This document shows positions 45,123 through 54,529 of a DNA stretch of 64,000 nucleotides, in pieces. Position numbers and translations under genes: made by a program. The notes under the pieces are model-generated. The model was not told where the DNA came from. It was given only the letters and a program-made list of their open reading frames with translations, and ran no database searches. The DNA lies in contig JAKVAZ010000001.1 in assembly GCA_022447225.1 (NCBI GenBank), positions 248,001 through 312,000 on the forward strand. Reading direction: 5' to 3'. Each line of letters begins with the position of its first letter. Position 1 is the first letter of the stretch. The stretch comes from Fuerstiella sp. GTDB taxonomy: Bacteria; Planctomycetota; Planctomycetia; Planctomycetales; Planctomycetaceae.

Positions 45123-45698
45123 ATGGATGTCACGGCGATTCTGGAACTCCACAGTGAACTGACAGAATGCTGGCATGCTTCAGAACCGGTGACCAGCGGT
45201 GATGGGTTTCTGAACATCGTAAGTCGGAACCATCTGGAAAATTTCAATTTGTGGCACGAAGAAGACATTGCTCGCTGCGATCATCTGGGTGATGAGCGTA
45301 TTCGGCTGGCGAAACGTGCGATTGATGCTCACAACCAGCGCAGAAATGACCTCATTGAGGAGATGGATCGTCGAATCGTGGTCATGCTGAAGCCTCCCGA
45401 ATCCGGTTGTCCGTTTAATTCGGAAACACCCGGAATGATGATCGACCGTCTGTCGATTTTGGCGCTTAAAAGATACCACATGCAGGAAGAGGTCGACCGT
45501 TCGGATGCAGCCGAAGAGCATCGCGAAAAATGCCGGACCAGACTGGACGTCATTCTGCGTCAAATTACGGATCTGAGTACGGCTCTGACGGACCTGCTGT
45601 GCGAAATTCAGGATGGCAAACGCAGTTTTCGAGTCTATTTCCAATTCAAAATGTACAACGACACGGAAACGAATCCGGAGCTGCGTCGGGCGGGTTGA
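45123..45698 (+). CDS. DUF4254 domain-containing protein
   Basis: The 191-residue, highly charged helical protein matches DUF4254, a family of unknown function found mainly in Planctomycetes, Bacteroidetes and related bacteria. Landmarks are FNLWHEEDIARCDHLGDERIRLAKRAID, IDAHNQRRNDLIEEMD, NSETPGMMIDRLSILALKRYHM, FQFKMYNDTETNPELR. The conserved WxxED and NxxRN-type blocks suggest an all-helical bundle. It precedes the GT9 glycosyltransferase by 39 bases on the same strand; such pairing suggests an accessory role in lipopolysaccharide or glycan assembly, but no activity is known. Confidence 0.85.
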   Translation: MDVTAILELHSELTECWHASEPVTSGDGFLNIVSRNHLENFNLWHEEDIARCDHLGDERIRLAKRAIDAHNQRRNDLIEEMDRRIVVMLKPPESGCPFNSETPGMMIDRLSILALKRYHMQEEVDRSDAAEEHREKCRTRLDVILRQITDLSTALTDLLCEIQDGKRSFRVYFQFKMYNDTETNPELRRAG

Positions 45699-45737
45699 TC
45701 GATTCGCCGGTCCGCTGATGGAAACGGAGCAGGGCGA

Positions 45738-46712
45738 ATGCAGATTCTCATTATCAAGCCGAGTTCGCTTGGCGACATCATCTGCTCGCTGCCGGTTGCG
45801 CAGTCAATCCGGGATCAAATGCCCGAGGCTGTGATTTCATGGGTTGTTAAGACACAGTTCCGGGAGATTGTGCAGCGCTGTCCTACTGTCAACGGCGAAG
45901 TGATCGAATTCGATCGTCGCTCCGGAATTGGAGGCCTGCATGAATTTTGGAAGACGATTCGTACTCTGCGGGATCGTCGTTTCGATGCGGCGTTCGATTT
46001 TCAGGGGCTACTGCGAAGCGGTCTGATGCTACGGTCAGCCAACTGTCCACTCAAAGTGGGAAGTCCGGATGCACGGGAGCTGAGCCGGCTTGCCTGTGAC
46101 AAAATTGTTTCGCTGCCGGATGGTGGTAGAAATACACATGCGATTGAGCGGTTACTGCAGTTTCTTCCGTCGATCGGACTTGATGCTTCGCTGCGGTCCC
46201 CCGTCGTGATTAACGGTGATTCAGTGGACACCATTGATCATCGCCTGAGTCGTACCGCACCGATCGTCATGATTCCCAACAGTCGAGGACCGCATAAAGA
46301 ATGGCCCGGGTTTCCCGAACTCACAACCGCCCTTCTGGAAGCACGGCCCGATGTCACAGTTGCCTGGGACAGTCATCTCGCCTGGGAGGACCCGGTGACG
46401 AATAATCCGGATCGCTTCATCAATCTGACGACACGAACATCGCTGCTCCAAATGGTGGATCTGCTGCAAAGAGCACGTGTCGTGATCGCAAATGACAGTG
46501 GACCGCTTCATATTGCTGCAGCACTTGGCAGGCCCACTCTGGGACTGTTTGGACCAACGTCGCCGGACCGTTTCGGCCCGTATCCCCTGTCTGCGGACAG
46601 AAACAATGCGCTGGTTTCATCCAGTCACCGGATGACGGGTCTCTCGGTAGAAAGAGTTCTCCGCTGCGTTCAGGAGATACTCGACAGAGATTCTTTTGCC
46701 TCGGTGGCGTGA
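45738..46712 (+). CDS. Glycosyltransferase family 9 (heptosyltransferase-like)
   Basis: The 324-residue GT-B protein belongs to GT9, which includes ADP-heptose:LPS heptosyltransferases. Seen are the N-terminal MQILIIKPSSLGDIICSLPV (classic 'SLGD' acceptor-side motif with Asp), FDAAFDFQGLLRSGLM, VMIPNSRGPHKEWPGFPELT, and the donor-side VVIANDSGPLHIAAALGRPTLGLFG, then TSPDRFGPY. It is presumably a peripheral enzyme at the cytoplasmic membrane that adds heptose or a related sugar to an LPS core. It is probably co-transcribed with the DUF4254 gene upstream. The exact donor sugar cannot be told from sequence alone. Confidence 0.9.
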   Translation: MQILIIKPSSLGDIICSLPVAQSIRDQMPEAVISWVVKTQFREIVQRCPTVNGEVIEFDRRSGIGGLHEFWKTIRTLRDRRFDAAFDFQGLLRSGLMLRSANCPLKVGSPDARELSRLACDKIVSLPDGGRNTHAIERLLQFLPSIGLDASLRSPVVINGDSVDTIDHRLSRTAPIVMIPNSRGPHKEWPGFPELTTALLEARPDVTVAWDSHLAWEDPVTNNPDRFINLTTRTSLLQMVDLLQRARVVIANDSGPLHIAAALGRPTLGLFGPTSPDRFGPYPLSADRNNALVSSSHRMTGLSVERVLRCVQEILDRDSFASVA

Positions 46713-47114
46713 GGTTGCTTTATCCGGCAGAGCACGTCGTACCGGTGAATTTGAACGGCATCATCAATGCCGGCGGGTTTCGTCACGGCTTCGAATTGTA
46801 TGCGGTTTCACTGTATGAGTGCCCGCGCCGGGTCGGATCTTGAAGTGATCGACGGGTTACACGCCGGTGAGGATGTGTATCTGAAAATCCGGATTCGTCT
46901 GCTGCGTGACGGATCAGCGCTGGATCAGTAGGCACAACTCAGTCAGCCGCAGTATGACATCGAGCACTTGATCGACAGGTACACGCCTGTCCCGAGCTTC
47001 GGGAATTCATCCGGCATGTGACGATCGCTGATATCCTCAAAATCGCACAGTGAGCGCGCCAATGTTTCCGGATGTGGTGTTCATATCGGCCGGTCCGGAG
47101 AGCCCCGGTTCCGG
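46713..47114. other. Intergenic stretch with possible gene debris
   Basis: These 402 bases separate the convergent GT9 and DUF1501 genes. A 38-codon plus-strand frame at 46815-46931 reads SDLEVIDGLHAGEDVYLK, which recalls the '.V..GL..GE.V' end of membrane-fusion (HlyD/RND adaptor) proteins. It could be the last trace of such a gene, but it is too short to call. No clear terminator. Confidence 0.3.
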
Positions 47115-48563
47115 TCATGCAACAGCTTCGTGCACAACGCGGCGTGCCTGAACGCCTGAGAGTCGCTGGTCGAGTCCTTCGTGAAAATAGGTCAGATGCT
47201 CGTGATCCATTCCAAGCAAATGCAGGATCGTGGCGTGAAAATCTGAGACATGCACGCGGTTCTCAACCGCCGTAAAACCGACTTCGTCCGTGGCACCGAT
47301 CGCCTGGCCACCCTTCACGCCGCCGCCTGCCAGCCACATTGTGAATCCGTAGTGATTGTGATCCCGTCCTGGTTTTCCGGTTCCTTCGCTGGTCGGTGTT
47401 CGCCCGAATTCACCACCCCAGATGAACAGCGTGTCGTCCCACATGCCGCGACGTTTGATATCCGACATCAGTGCGGCGATCGGCTGATCGATCTCTTCGC
47501 TGTGCCGACCGTGGTTGTCAATCACATCATCATGAGCATCCCACGAATCCGCTCCCCCGCCCGAGTAGAGCTGCACGAAACGAACACCGCGCTCCAGCAG
47601 GCGACGTGTCAACAGACACTGACGTCCGAAATATTCAGTTTCTTTGCGATCAAGCCCGTAAAGTTTCTGTGTCTCAGCCGTTTCCGACGTGACATCGATT
47701 GCCTCTGCCGCTCCCTGCTGCATTCGAAAGGCGAGTTCATAGGACGAGATTCGTGCCGCAAGTTCCGACTGAGCCCCGCGATTGTCCAGATGGCGCCGAT
47801 TCAGTCGGTTCAGCAGATCGAGACCGCGTTTCTGCGATTCATCGGTGATTCCTTCAGGTGCATCCAGATTCAGTATCGGTGCACCCTGGCTTCGGAACAG
47901 GGTTCCCTGGAGTGCTGCCGGCATAAACCCGGATGTCCACGCCGCTGCTCCGCCGCGTGGACCGCCACGATGATCCGTCATGACCACGTAGCTGGGTAGA
48001 TTTTCAGTCAGACGGCCGAGTCCATAGTTGACCCAGGACCCCAGGCTGGGTCGTCCCGTAAAGATGCTTCCACTGTTCATCTGCAGAATACCCGGGCTGT
48101 GTGTGGGTGTGTCAGCATGCATCGAGCGAATCACGCAAAGATCATCCACATGTCTGGCCACATTTTTGAACAGGTTGCTGATCTCCAGACCGCTGTCACC
48201 GTGTTTTCTGAATGAAAAATGAGAAGGAGTGAGCTTGCCAATGGGGCGGCCATTCGAACCAATCTGCACACTGCGGTGATATTCTTTCCCTTCGTACTTT
48301 TTTAACGCCGGCTTGTGATCAAAGGTATCGACCTGACTGGGTCCTCCGTTTAGGAAAAAGAAGACAACCTGTTTCGCCTTTGCCGTGAAGTGCGGCATAG
48401 CGATCCGGGATTTTAACGGGCTGGTATTATCTGCCAGCAATCCTTCGGAAGTGAGCATCTCGATCATTGGAATGGCGGCGAAGCCACCACCCCACTGCCA
48501 GAGACATTCACGTCGCGTTCGGTGACAGCGCGGCTGATTCGCCAGATATCGTGAAACTGTCAT
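47115..48563 (-). CDS. DUF1501 family protein (second pair)
   Basis: This 482-residue protein has a Tat-like signal region (TRRECLWQWGGGFAAIPMIEML) and the DUF1501 landmarks VVFFFLNGGPSQVDTFDHKP, TPTHSPGILQMNSGS, SWDAHDDVIDNHGRHSEEID, IWGGEFGRTPTSEGTGKPGR, and FTMWLAGGGVKGGQAIG. Compared with the first pair (10469) the signal sequence is atypical: only one of the two arginine-pair contexts fits the RRxFL consensus, with Glu-Cys after the pair. Export is expected. It is 35 bases downstream of the DUF1549/DUF1553 gene and surely co-transcribed. The function is unproven; a sulfatase-like fold is expected. Confidence 0.9.
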   Translation of the reverse strand: MTVSRYLANQPRCHRTRRECLWQWGGGFAAIPMIEMLTSEGLLADNTSPLKSRIAMPHFTAKAKQVVFFFLNGGPSQVDTFDHKPALKKYEGKEYHRSVQIGSNGRPIGKLTPSHFSFRKHGDSGLEISNLFKNVARHVDDLCVIRSMHADTPTHSPGILQMNSGSIFTGRPSLGSWVNYGLGRLTENLPSYVVMTDHRGGPRGGAAAWTSGFMPAALQGTLFRSQGAPILNLDAPEGITDESQKRGLDLLNRLNRRHLDNRGAQSELAARISSYELAFRMQQGAAEAIDVTSETAETQKLYGLDRKETEYFGRQCLLTRRLLERGVRFVQLYSGGGADSWDAHDDVIDNHGRHSEEIDQPIAALMSDIKRRGMWDDTLFIWGGEFGRTPTSEGTGKPGRDHNHYGFTMWLAGGGVKGGQAIGATDEVGFTAVENRVHVSDFHATILHLLGMDHEHLTYFHEGLDQRLSGVQARRVVHEAVA

Positions 48564-48598
48564 CAGATGCTCTTTTCGTTCTCGCGCTGTGCTGCTGT

Positions 48599-51229
48599 TC
48601 AGTCCGTATATACGAATTCATTCAGATTGAATATGACACGGCACATCTGTGCCAGCGACTGCGTCGCTGCTTCCTGTTTGGCCTGGCTGTCCTGAGACAC
48701 ATCACCGGCTGCCAGTCGGCTTTGAGTCTCCAGCTCAACAAACTCTGTGAACGCTGCAATTTCGTCGGGTGCTGGTGAACGGTTGAGAGCAAGACGGTAG
48801 GCAAGCTTGATCTGCTGCGGTAAGTCGCTGCCTGCTTCATCCTGGAGTCTCGTTGCAAAATGTGCAGACTGACGAACAGTGAATTCACCATTCAAAAGTT
48901 CCAGGGCCTGTGGAGCCACTGTGGTCACGCTGCGGCGAGCTGCACTTTGTGTCGTATCACAAAAATCCAGTGTTTCCAGAAACGGAATAACAAGGCTGCG
49001 TTTGAGGTACGCATAAACCGTTCGACGTGAGGCTTCGCGTTCATCAAACGGTTTCCAGACTCTTGTCGGATCATAGCCGCTGCGCAGAGCCGCGTCGGGG
49101 ATTTTCGGATACATACACGGGCCGTACAGCTGTCGATTGAGCTGTCCGCTGACTGCCAGTATGGAGTCACGGATGGCTTCTGCTTCCAGACGCCTGCGGG
49201 GGAAATACGAAAGTAACAGATTGTCCGGGTCCCGGTCAGCAATCGTCGGTCCGGGTTGTTTGCTCATCCGGTATGTACTGCTGGTCATGATCAACATATG
49301 AAGATTCTTCAATGACCAGTTTGCTTCGTGAACAAACCAGTCCGCCAGCCAGTCAAGCAGTTGCGGGTGAGTTGGTTTTGTCCCGCGATTGCCAAAGTCG
49401 TTTGGCGAACGGACCAGCCCTGCTCCGAAGTGAGACTGCCAGATTCTGTTAACAATCACGCGCGACGTCAGTGGGTTATCGTCATTCGTAATCCAGCGGG
49501 CCAGTGCGATTCGTCTGCGAGTGGTGAATTCATCCGGCGGCTCAAATTCCGGCTGTTCCGTATTCATCTGTCCCACCACGGCCTGTGGAACTGCAGGGGA
49601 AACCACCTCTCCTGGCTGGTCAGGACTGCCACGTTTTAACAGATGGGTCTCCGGAGGAGATGTTGACGGTTCATGAAAGAAATATGCGGCCGGATACTCG
49701 AATCTTGCCTGCAATTCACTGATTTCCTCCAGTATGGATGCCACCTCATCCACGGCTTCCTCAGTCAAATATTTGCTGGTCAGCTCGCGATCGATGAACG
49801 CATCATCAACTTCCTGTTCGATCTGATCGGCGAGTCCTGTCAGTAATTTGCGGTGAGCATCGGTACGCTCCCCCTCGGGGACACTCAGCGCAGCAATCGC
49901 ATCGGCCGGCAGCTTTGTTTTATCGGTCTGGATGATTCCGGTTAGCAACGGCAACCGCAGTTCACGAACGTGTTCCCGCAATTCTGCAACATGCTGATCA
50001 GCCGCGTTTTTTTCCTTCAGTCTGCTCCAGGGAACGGCTGGTCGAGTCAGTTCAGTCCGGCGATTCTTTTCACGTGCCAGTGGATCGAAAATCGCAACCA
50101 TGCTGTAATAGTCACGGCTGGAAAGTGGATCAAATTTGTGGTCATGGCAGCGGGCACAGCCCAGTGTCAGGCCCAGAAAAGCCTGCGAAGTGGTTCTGAC
50201 CAGGTCATCCAGTTCGTTGAACCGTTCGGCGACGACTTCGCTGGGCTGGACAGACGCCCCCCGCTCAGCATCCCACGGTCCGACTCGAAGGAATCCGGTG
50301 GCAATGATGGTTTCCGGGGACGCATCGGACAGTTCATCGCCAGCAAGCTGTTCCAGCACGAAGCGGTTATACGGCTTATCGTCATTGAATGCACGAATCA
50401 CATAGTCTCGATACTTCCAGGCAAGCGGCTTATCGCCATCCACTTCATATCCGTTGCTGTCCGCATAGCGAGCCACGTCGAGCCAGTGTCGTCCCCACCG
50501 TTCACCGTAGTGTTCGCTGTCCAGCAACGAGTTCAACAGTGCCAGATAGGCTGCTTCGCTGTCGATTTCATTTTCCGTCTGAAACCGGGCAAGCTGTTCC
50601 AGTGTCAGGGGAAGACCGGTCAGATCGAATGCGACTCGACGGGCAAGTGAAGCAGCGTCCGCAGCCTGAGCCGGCTCAACATTCGCACTCTCCATTCGGG
50701 CCAGCACAAACGCGTCGACCGGGTTGCTCAGCCACGCCGAATTTTTGACAGTCGGAATTGCGGGACGGTTAACCGGCCGGAAAGACCAGATTTCCTGACT
50801 GATGCTTTCCACGGGATCGGCTTCTTCCGGCCAGACGGCACCTGCGTCAATCCAGTTGCGAATCAACTCCACTTCACTGTCGCTGAGTCGCGGTCCTTCA
50901 TCCGGTGGTGGCATGACACGACCTTCAGAGTCCCCTGTCGACACCATCTGCAGCAGCAGGCTGTCCACAGCCTTTCCCGGCAGAATAGCACTGCTGCTTT
51001 CTCCATCGCTTAGTGCATGACGTTTTTGATCCAGCCGCAGTCCGCCTTCCTGCACATCCCGGCCATGGCACTGGTAACAGTACTTTCGAAACAAAGGCTG
51101 AATGTGCCGGACAAAACTGACCTCGATTGAATTCGATTGAGGTTCGGTCGTCTGACCAAACAACGGACCGGTCCACAGGCCAGTGATCACCAGGACAGCA
51201 TATGTCAAGTTGAGTCGAACCGGGAGCAT
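48599..51229 (-). CDS. PSCyt1/DUF1549/DUF1553 planctomycete cytochrome protein (second pair)
   Basis: The 876-residue protein starts with a signal peptide (LPVRLNLTYAVLVITGLW; ATG 51229 chosen over 51244). Domain order is PSCyt1 with VRHIQPLFRKYCYQCHG (heme CYQCH), DUF1549 with NPVDAFVLARMESANVEP, GERWGRHWLDVARYADS and the second heme motif LGCARCHDHKFDPLSSRDYY, then a helical linker (about residues 400-520), and DUF1553 with NPLTSRVIVNRIWQSHFGAG, LLDWLADWFVHEANWSLKNL and PQALELLNGEFTVRQSAHF. It should be a periplasmic diheme protein. The gene order, cytochrome first and DUF1501 second, repeats that at 10.5-14.6 kb. Confidence 0.92.
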   Translation of the reverse strand: MLPVRLNLTYAVLVITGLWTGPLFGQTTEPQSNSIEVSFVRHIQPLFRKYCYQCHGRDVQEGGLRLDQKRHALSDGESSSAILPGKAVDSLLLQMVSTGDSEGRVMPPPDEGPRLSDSEVELIRNWIDAGAVWPEEADPVESISQEIWSFRPVNRPAIPTVKNSAWLSNPVDAFVLARMESANVEPAQAADAASLARRVAFDLTGLPLTLEQLARFQTENEIDSEAAYLALLNSLLDSEHYGERWGRHWLDVARYADSNGYEVDGDKPLAWKYRDYVIRAFNDDKPYNRFVLEQLAGDELSDASPETIIATGFLRVGPWDAERGASVQPSEVVAERFNELDDLVRTTSQAFLGLTLGCARCHDHKFDPLSSRDYYSMVAIFDPLAREKNRRTELTRPAVPWSRLKEKNAADQHVAELREHVRELRLPLLTGIIQTDKTKLPADAIAALSVPEGERTDAHRKLLTGLADQIEQEVDDAFIDRELTSKYLTEEAVDEVASILEEISELQARFEYPAAYFFHEPSTSPPETHLLKRGSPDQPGEVVSPAVPQAVVGQMNTEQPEFEPPDEFTTRRRIALARWITNDDNPLTSRVIVNRIWQSHFGAGLVRSPNDFGNRGTKPTHPQLLDWLADWFVHEANWSLKNLHMLIMTSSTYRMSKQPGPTIADRDPDNLLLSYFPRRRLEAEAIRDSILAVSGQLNRQLYGPCMYPKIPDAALRSGYDPTRVWKPFDEREASRRTVYAYLKRSLVIPFLETLDFCDTTQSAARRSVTTVAPQALELLNGEFTVRQSAHFATRLQDEAGSDLPQQIKLAYRLALNRSPAPDEIAAFTEFVELETQSRLAAGDVSQDSQAKQEAATQSLAQMCRVIFNLNEFVYTD

Positions 51230-51856
51230 AATTTTACCTGTCAAGTGTATCGACCACCCATCATACCCAAATCAGGCAGCAAACTCACGTGTCGGGCCGC
51301 CGCAGAGCCGCTGAATCAACGACATCAGGCGTGGACTGTTGATGACACGAAATTTTGTTGCAGTCGATTAAGCATACTGCAGTGCGCACGGGCAGGCCAA
51401 TGCCCTCTCACCCGCACTCACATGCGCTGTGAACGATTGTACGGGCGGTCCATCAGATCCCTCCAGACAATTCGCTAAGCGGCCACCGAAGCCATCCGGC
51501 CTGGTCCTGCAGCTGACTCCGGGTTTCGCGGCAACGATGTTGCGGTAACCAGCCAGCTCTCCTGATCAACGCGACGCTGGAGGTGCACGGCGATGCTGTA
51601 TTACCCTGCTGTTGCGCTGTTGGCAACGTGGACATTACTCCGACGACAACGGCTGTGCCCTGTTATGTTCGCGGTCACAAAGGTCGGGGTTTTATGATGG
51701 CGGTCGATCGCGAATCCTGTCGGCAGCAGAGTCGTTTCGGCGTTCCGGGTGTACAGCAGTTTCGAAAGTTCCCGTGCCGGTGATTGATAAGAAATCGGTA
51801 AGGCGGGTATCAGCACAGCATAAGACAGAAGTCTCAGCAACTGCAGGCGGGAACAT
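51230..51856. other. Gene-free stretch upstream of the second cytochrome pair
   Basis: The 627 bases contain several short frames on both strands (none above about 175 codons) with arginine/serine-rich, low-information translations typical of chance reading of GC-rich DNA. The left part should hold the promoter of the DUF1553-DUF1501 operon. No repeats or hairpins stand out. Confidence 0.4.
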
Positions 51857-54529
51857 TTACACTCGTGAAAACGGCCAGTGCAAACTAAAGTCGATTCGCC
51901 GCAGTGCTACATCCAGTACCAACAGTCCCATGGCCGTTGTCAGCAGCCATGGCCACAAAGCCGTTGGTCGTGTAACACGGCGACTATCACCGACGAACGC
52001 AGCTTCAGTCGATGGATTGTATGTACCTCCGGAATGTCGGGCGATGTTCTTTAACAGTGATTCATTGGTGGGGCGAATGCGAAGTTCGTCACTGTATCCC
52101 ACGGTAAGTCCTCTCGATTGCCGATATACGACCTGATCATGTTTCTTCACCGCCATTTCCATGTGATACGCACCTGACGGTCCGGTTGGGAATGTTGTGG
52201 CATACCGTCCCGGGGCGTCCTGTGGCAGCACCAAACGACTCCTGTGCAGCAGTGGATCGATGATCGTGAGTTCAACCTGGGCGTCATTCACGAAACGGCC
52301 GATGTCGTCCGTCGCGTCCAGTGTCAAACGGACATCCCGACCTCGGCGCTCAATTTCCACTGCGATCCCGCGATCATCACCTTTGCGCATTACCTGGCGA
52401 ACGACCTGCGTCCAAAATTTGGAAAATCCAGGCCATGTGACCCATTCGGCGGCCCAGCGGTTCTTGGCGTCAGATGTAAACGCAGCCGACATGCCAAGAC
52501 CATAACGCCACCACGACAGAAGCGGGTCACGGGTTTCTGTTGCCAAAATCACTTCACTTGTGGGTTTAGGGCGAGTGACTACATAGCCGAGCAAAAATGG
52601 AGCAGCGTCCATGTCGAGATCCTTCAATGCATGTGTCGCTCTAATCACCAGGGGCAGAAACGGCTGTTCGTCAATAGCCGATTTTCCGGCTGTAACCGTT
52701 TCTTTTGCGAAAATCTGAGGGACCTGTTCGGGATCTGCAGTGAAATAGTACCGCCCTTTTCCGATTCGGGCGATTGCTTCCAGCAGCTGCGTATCCGCAC
52801 CGTCACCAACAGCGACCGTTGAAAGAGTGATCCTGGCAGAAACCATCGTCTGCGCAATTCCTTCAAAATCACCGGGAGATGAAACACCATCTGTCAGCAG
52901 AATGACGTGCTTAAGTTTGGCGGAAGTTGACTGGAGCATTTCATACGCCGTCTCCATGGCCGGATGCATGGAGGTTCCGCCACCCGCATTGATCCGTGCA
53001 ATGTTGCGGTCAATGGTGCTTTTCGCGGACGCGGACTGCATTTTGCTGATGACAAACGTTTCGCCATCGAATGCCAGTACTGCCACCTGGTCGCGAAGAC
53101 CCAGGAGTTCCACAGCACTGCGTGCCGCTGACTTTGCCATTTCGATTTTCTCACCGCTCATCGATCCTGATTTGTCGATCGACAGCACCATTGCCAGCGA
53201 CGGTTTCTCTTTTTCTTTCTCGAAATCGCTGCGTACAGGAAGGATCTCTTCGATGGTACTCTTGTAGTATCCGCCCAGTCCAAACGACTGTTCGCCTCCG
53301 AGCATGATAAAACCACCGCCGAGTTCCTGAACAAATGTGCGGACGATCTGCATTTGTTTTTGAGTCAGTGATGTTGCCGGTACATTTGACAGGATTAGTA
53401 ATTCGTAATTTTGAAGATCGGACAATGAATCCGGCATTCCCTGTGGCGGCCGGACATCGGTCCGAATGCCTTCATCTTCCAGTCCGTAAGCGAGCTCACG
53501 AATGAGATTTGGATCGCTTTCGATGATCAGTATGCGGGGGTTTCCGGCAGCGTATACGAGGCCGAAATCACTGTTGTTGTCCAGTAGTGTGTCCTGTCCA
53601 AGTTCCGAAATCCGCACTGTGAAGTCGGCCAGCCGCTCCCGGTCCACTGACTGCCGGAACCGGAAAGAATTTTCACCCGCTTTAATGGATCTTCGTTCAC
53701 TCACAACTTTGTGGTCGGCCTGGTAGACCTCAATCAGGCCTTCATCGTCGTGATTGGAATGAATGATTACCTCCACAAAAAACGGTTCGCCCTGTCGAAC
53801 TTCGGCCGGAACACGGACTTCAGACACCAGGACTTCCTGTTCACGGCGTGTCGGCAGCGGATAGACGTCAATTGGAATACCGCATTGAATTGACGCGGAC
53901 ACAGCATCGCCAAGAGTCTGGTTGCCTTCGCTGAGCAAGACGAGTTTGGGTACGTATCCAGGCGGTATGTGTGCGGCCGCGGCTTCTATCGCGGCAGCAA
54001 TGTTGGTGCCGGCGTTCGGCGATACCTGCTTTGGGGGAACCGCCAAAGCCTTCACGGCAGGCCGAGCGGAATCGTCCTTCTGAATTCTGTGATCATGACT
54101 GTCTGCAACGGGTGCCCCGCTGTTTTTTGAACGGGTCAATGCCGTCGAAGGAACGGCTGATGTGACCTGCGGTCGAAACTCCCTGACGACGTCCGGGATT
54201 TCTGTGAACTCCAGAAATCCGACTCGATGACTTCCCTGATGCTGCAGCGCTTCGTCAAGTTTTGTCTCGACTGTGGACGCAGCTTCTTTACCTATGCTGA
54301 GACTGCGATCAATTATGAACAGAACATATTGGCGCTGAGTTTCGAGCAGCAATGTGAGTCCGGCGAGAGAAAGGACAATCAGCAGGACGATGAGGCTGCG
54401 AACCACCGTCGATACGATACGCTGTTTCTTCGGAAAGCTGCTGAGACCGTGGACAAAGATGGCCACCAGTATCGGCAGACAAACTACCAGAAGCGCGAGT
54501 GCCCAGGGTCGTATGAGTTCAAGGCTCAA
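51857..54529 (-). CDS. VWA-domain membrane protein with glutamine-amidotransferase-like segment
   Basis: The 890-residue protein begins with two membrane helices (ALALLVVCLPILVAIFVHGL and VVRSLIVLLIVLSLAGLTLL). A first VWA-like half follows with VLFIIDRSLSIGKEAA (DxSxS). Then comes a class I amidotransferase-like Rossmann segment (PRILIIESDPNLIRELAYGL, GGGFIMLGGEQSFGLGG) and a complete VWA domain with the MIDAS motif LSIDKSGSMSGEKI. It ends with a membrane helix (LWPWLLTTAMGLLVLDVAL). It starts with TTG, overlapping the stop codon of the preceding gene (TTGA), so translation is coupled. It is the last gene of the MoxR-DUF58-VWA-VWA operon and probably assembles or is activated with the MoxR ATPase at the membrane. 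Confidence 0.88.
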   Translation of the reverse strand: MSLELIRPWALALLVVCLPILVAIFVHGLSSFPKKQRIVSTVVRSLIVLLIVLSLAGLTLLLETQRQYVLFIIDRSLSIGKEAASTVETKLDEALQHQGSHRVGFLEFTEIPDVVREFRPQVTSAVPSTALTRSKNSGAPVADSHDHRIQKDDSARPAVKALAVPPKQVSPNAGTNIAAAIEAAAAHIPPGYVPKLVLLSEGNQTLGDAVSASIQCGIPIDVYPLPTRREQEVLVSEVRVPAEVRQGEPFFVEVIIHSNHDDEGLIEVYQADHKVVSERRSIKAGENSFRFRQSVDRERLADFTVRISELGQDTLLDNNSDFGLVYAAGNPRILIIESDPNLIRELAYGLEDEGIRTDVRPPQGMPDSLSDLQNYELLILSNVPATSLTQKQMQIVRTFVQELGGGFIMLGGEQSFGLGGYYKSTIEEILPVRSDFEKEKEKPSLAMVLSIDKSGSMSGEKIEMAKSAARSAVELLGLRDQVAVLAFDGETFVISKMQSASAKSTIDRNIARINAGGGTSMHPAMETAYEMLQSTSAKLKHVILLTDGVSSPGDFEGIAQTMVSARITLSTVAVGDGADTQLLEAIARIGKGRYYFTADPEQVPQIFAKETVTAGKSAIDEQPFLPLVIRATHALKDLDMDAAPFLLGYVVTRPKPTSEVILATETRDPLLSWWRYGLGMSAAFTSDAKNRWAAEWVTWPGFSKFWTQVVRQVMRKGDDRGIAVEIERRGRDVRLTLDATDDIGRFVNDAQVELTIIDPLLHRSRLVLPQDAPGRYATTFPTGPSGAYHMEMAVKKHDQVVYRQSRGLTVGYSDELRIRPTNESLLKNIARHSGGTYNPSTEAAFVGDSRRVTRPTALWPWLLTTAMGLLVLDVALRRIDFSLHWPFSRV

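Noticed and set aside
46815-46931. Possible HlyD/RND adaptor remnant (VIDGLHAGEDV)
   Set aside because: Only about ten residues fit; too short to call a pseudogene.
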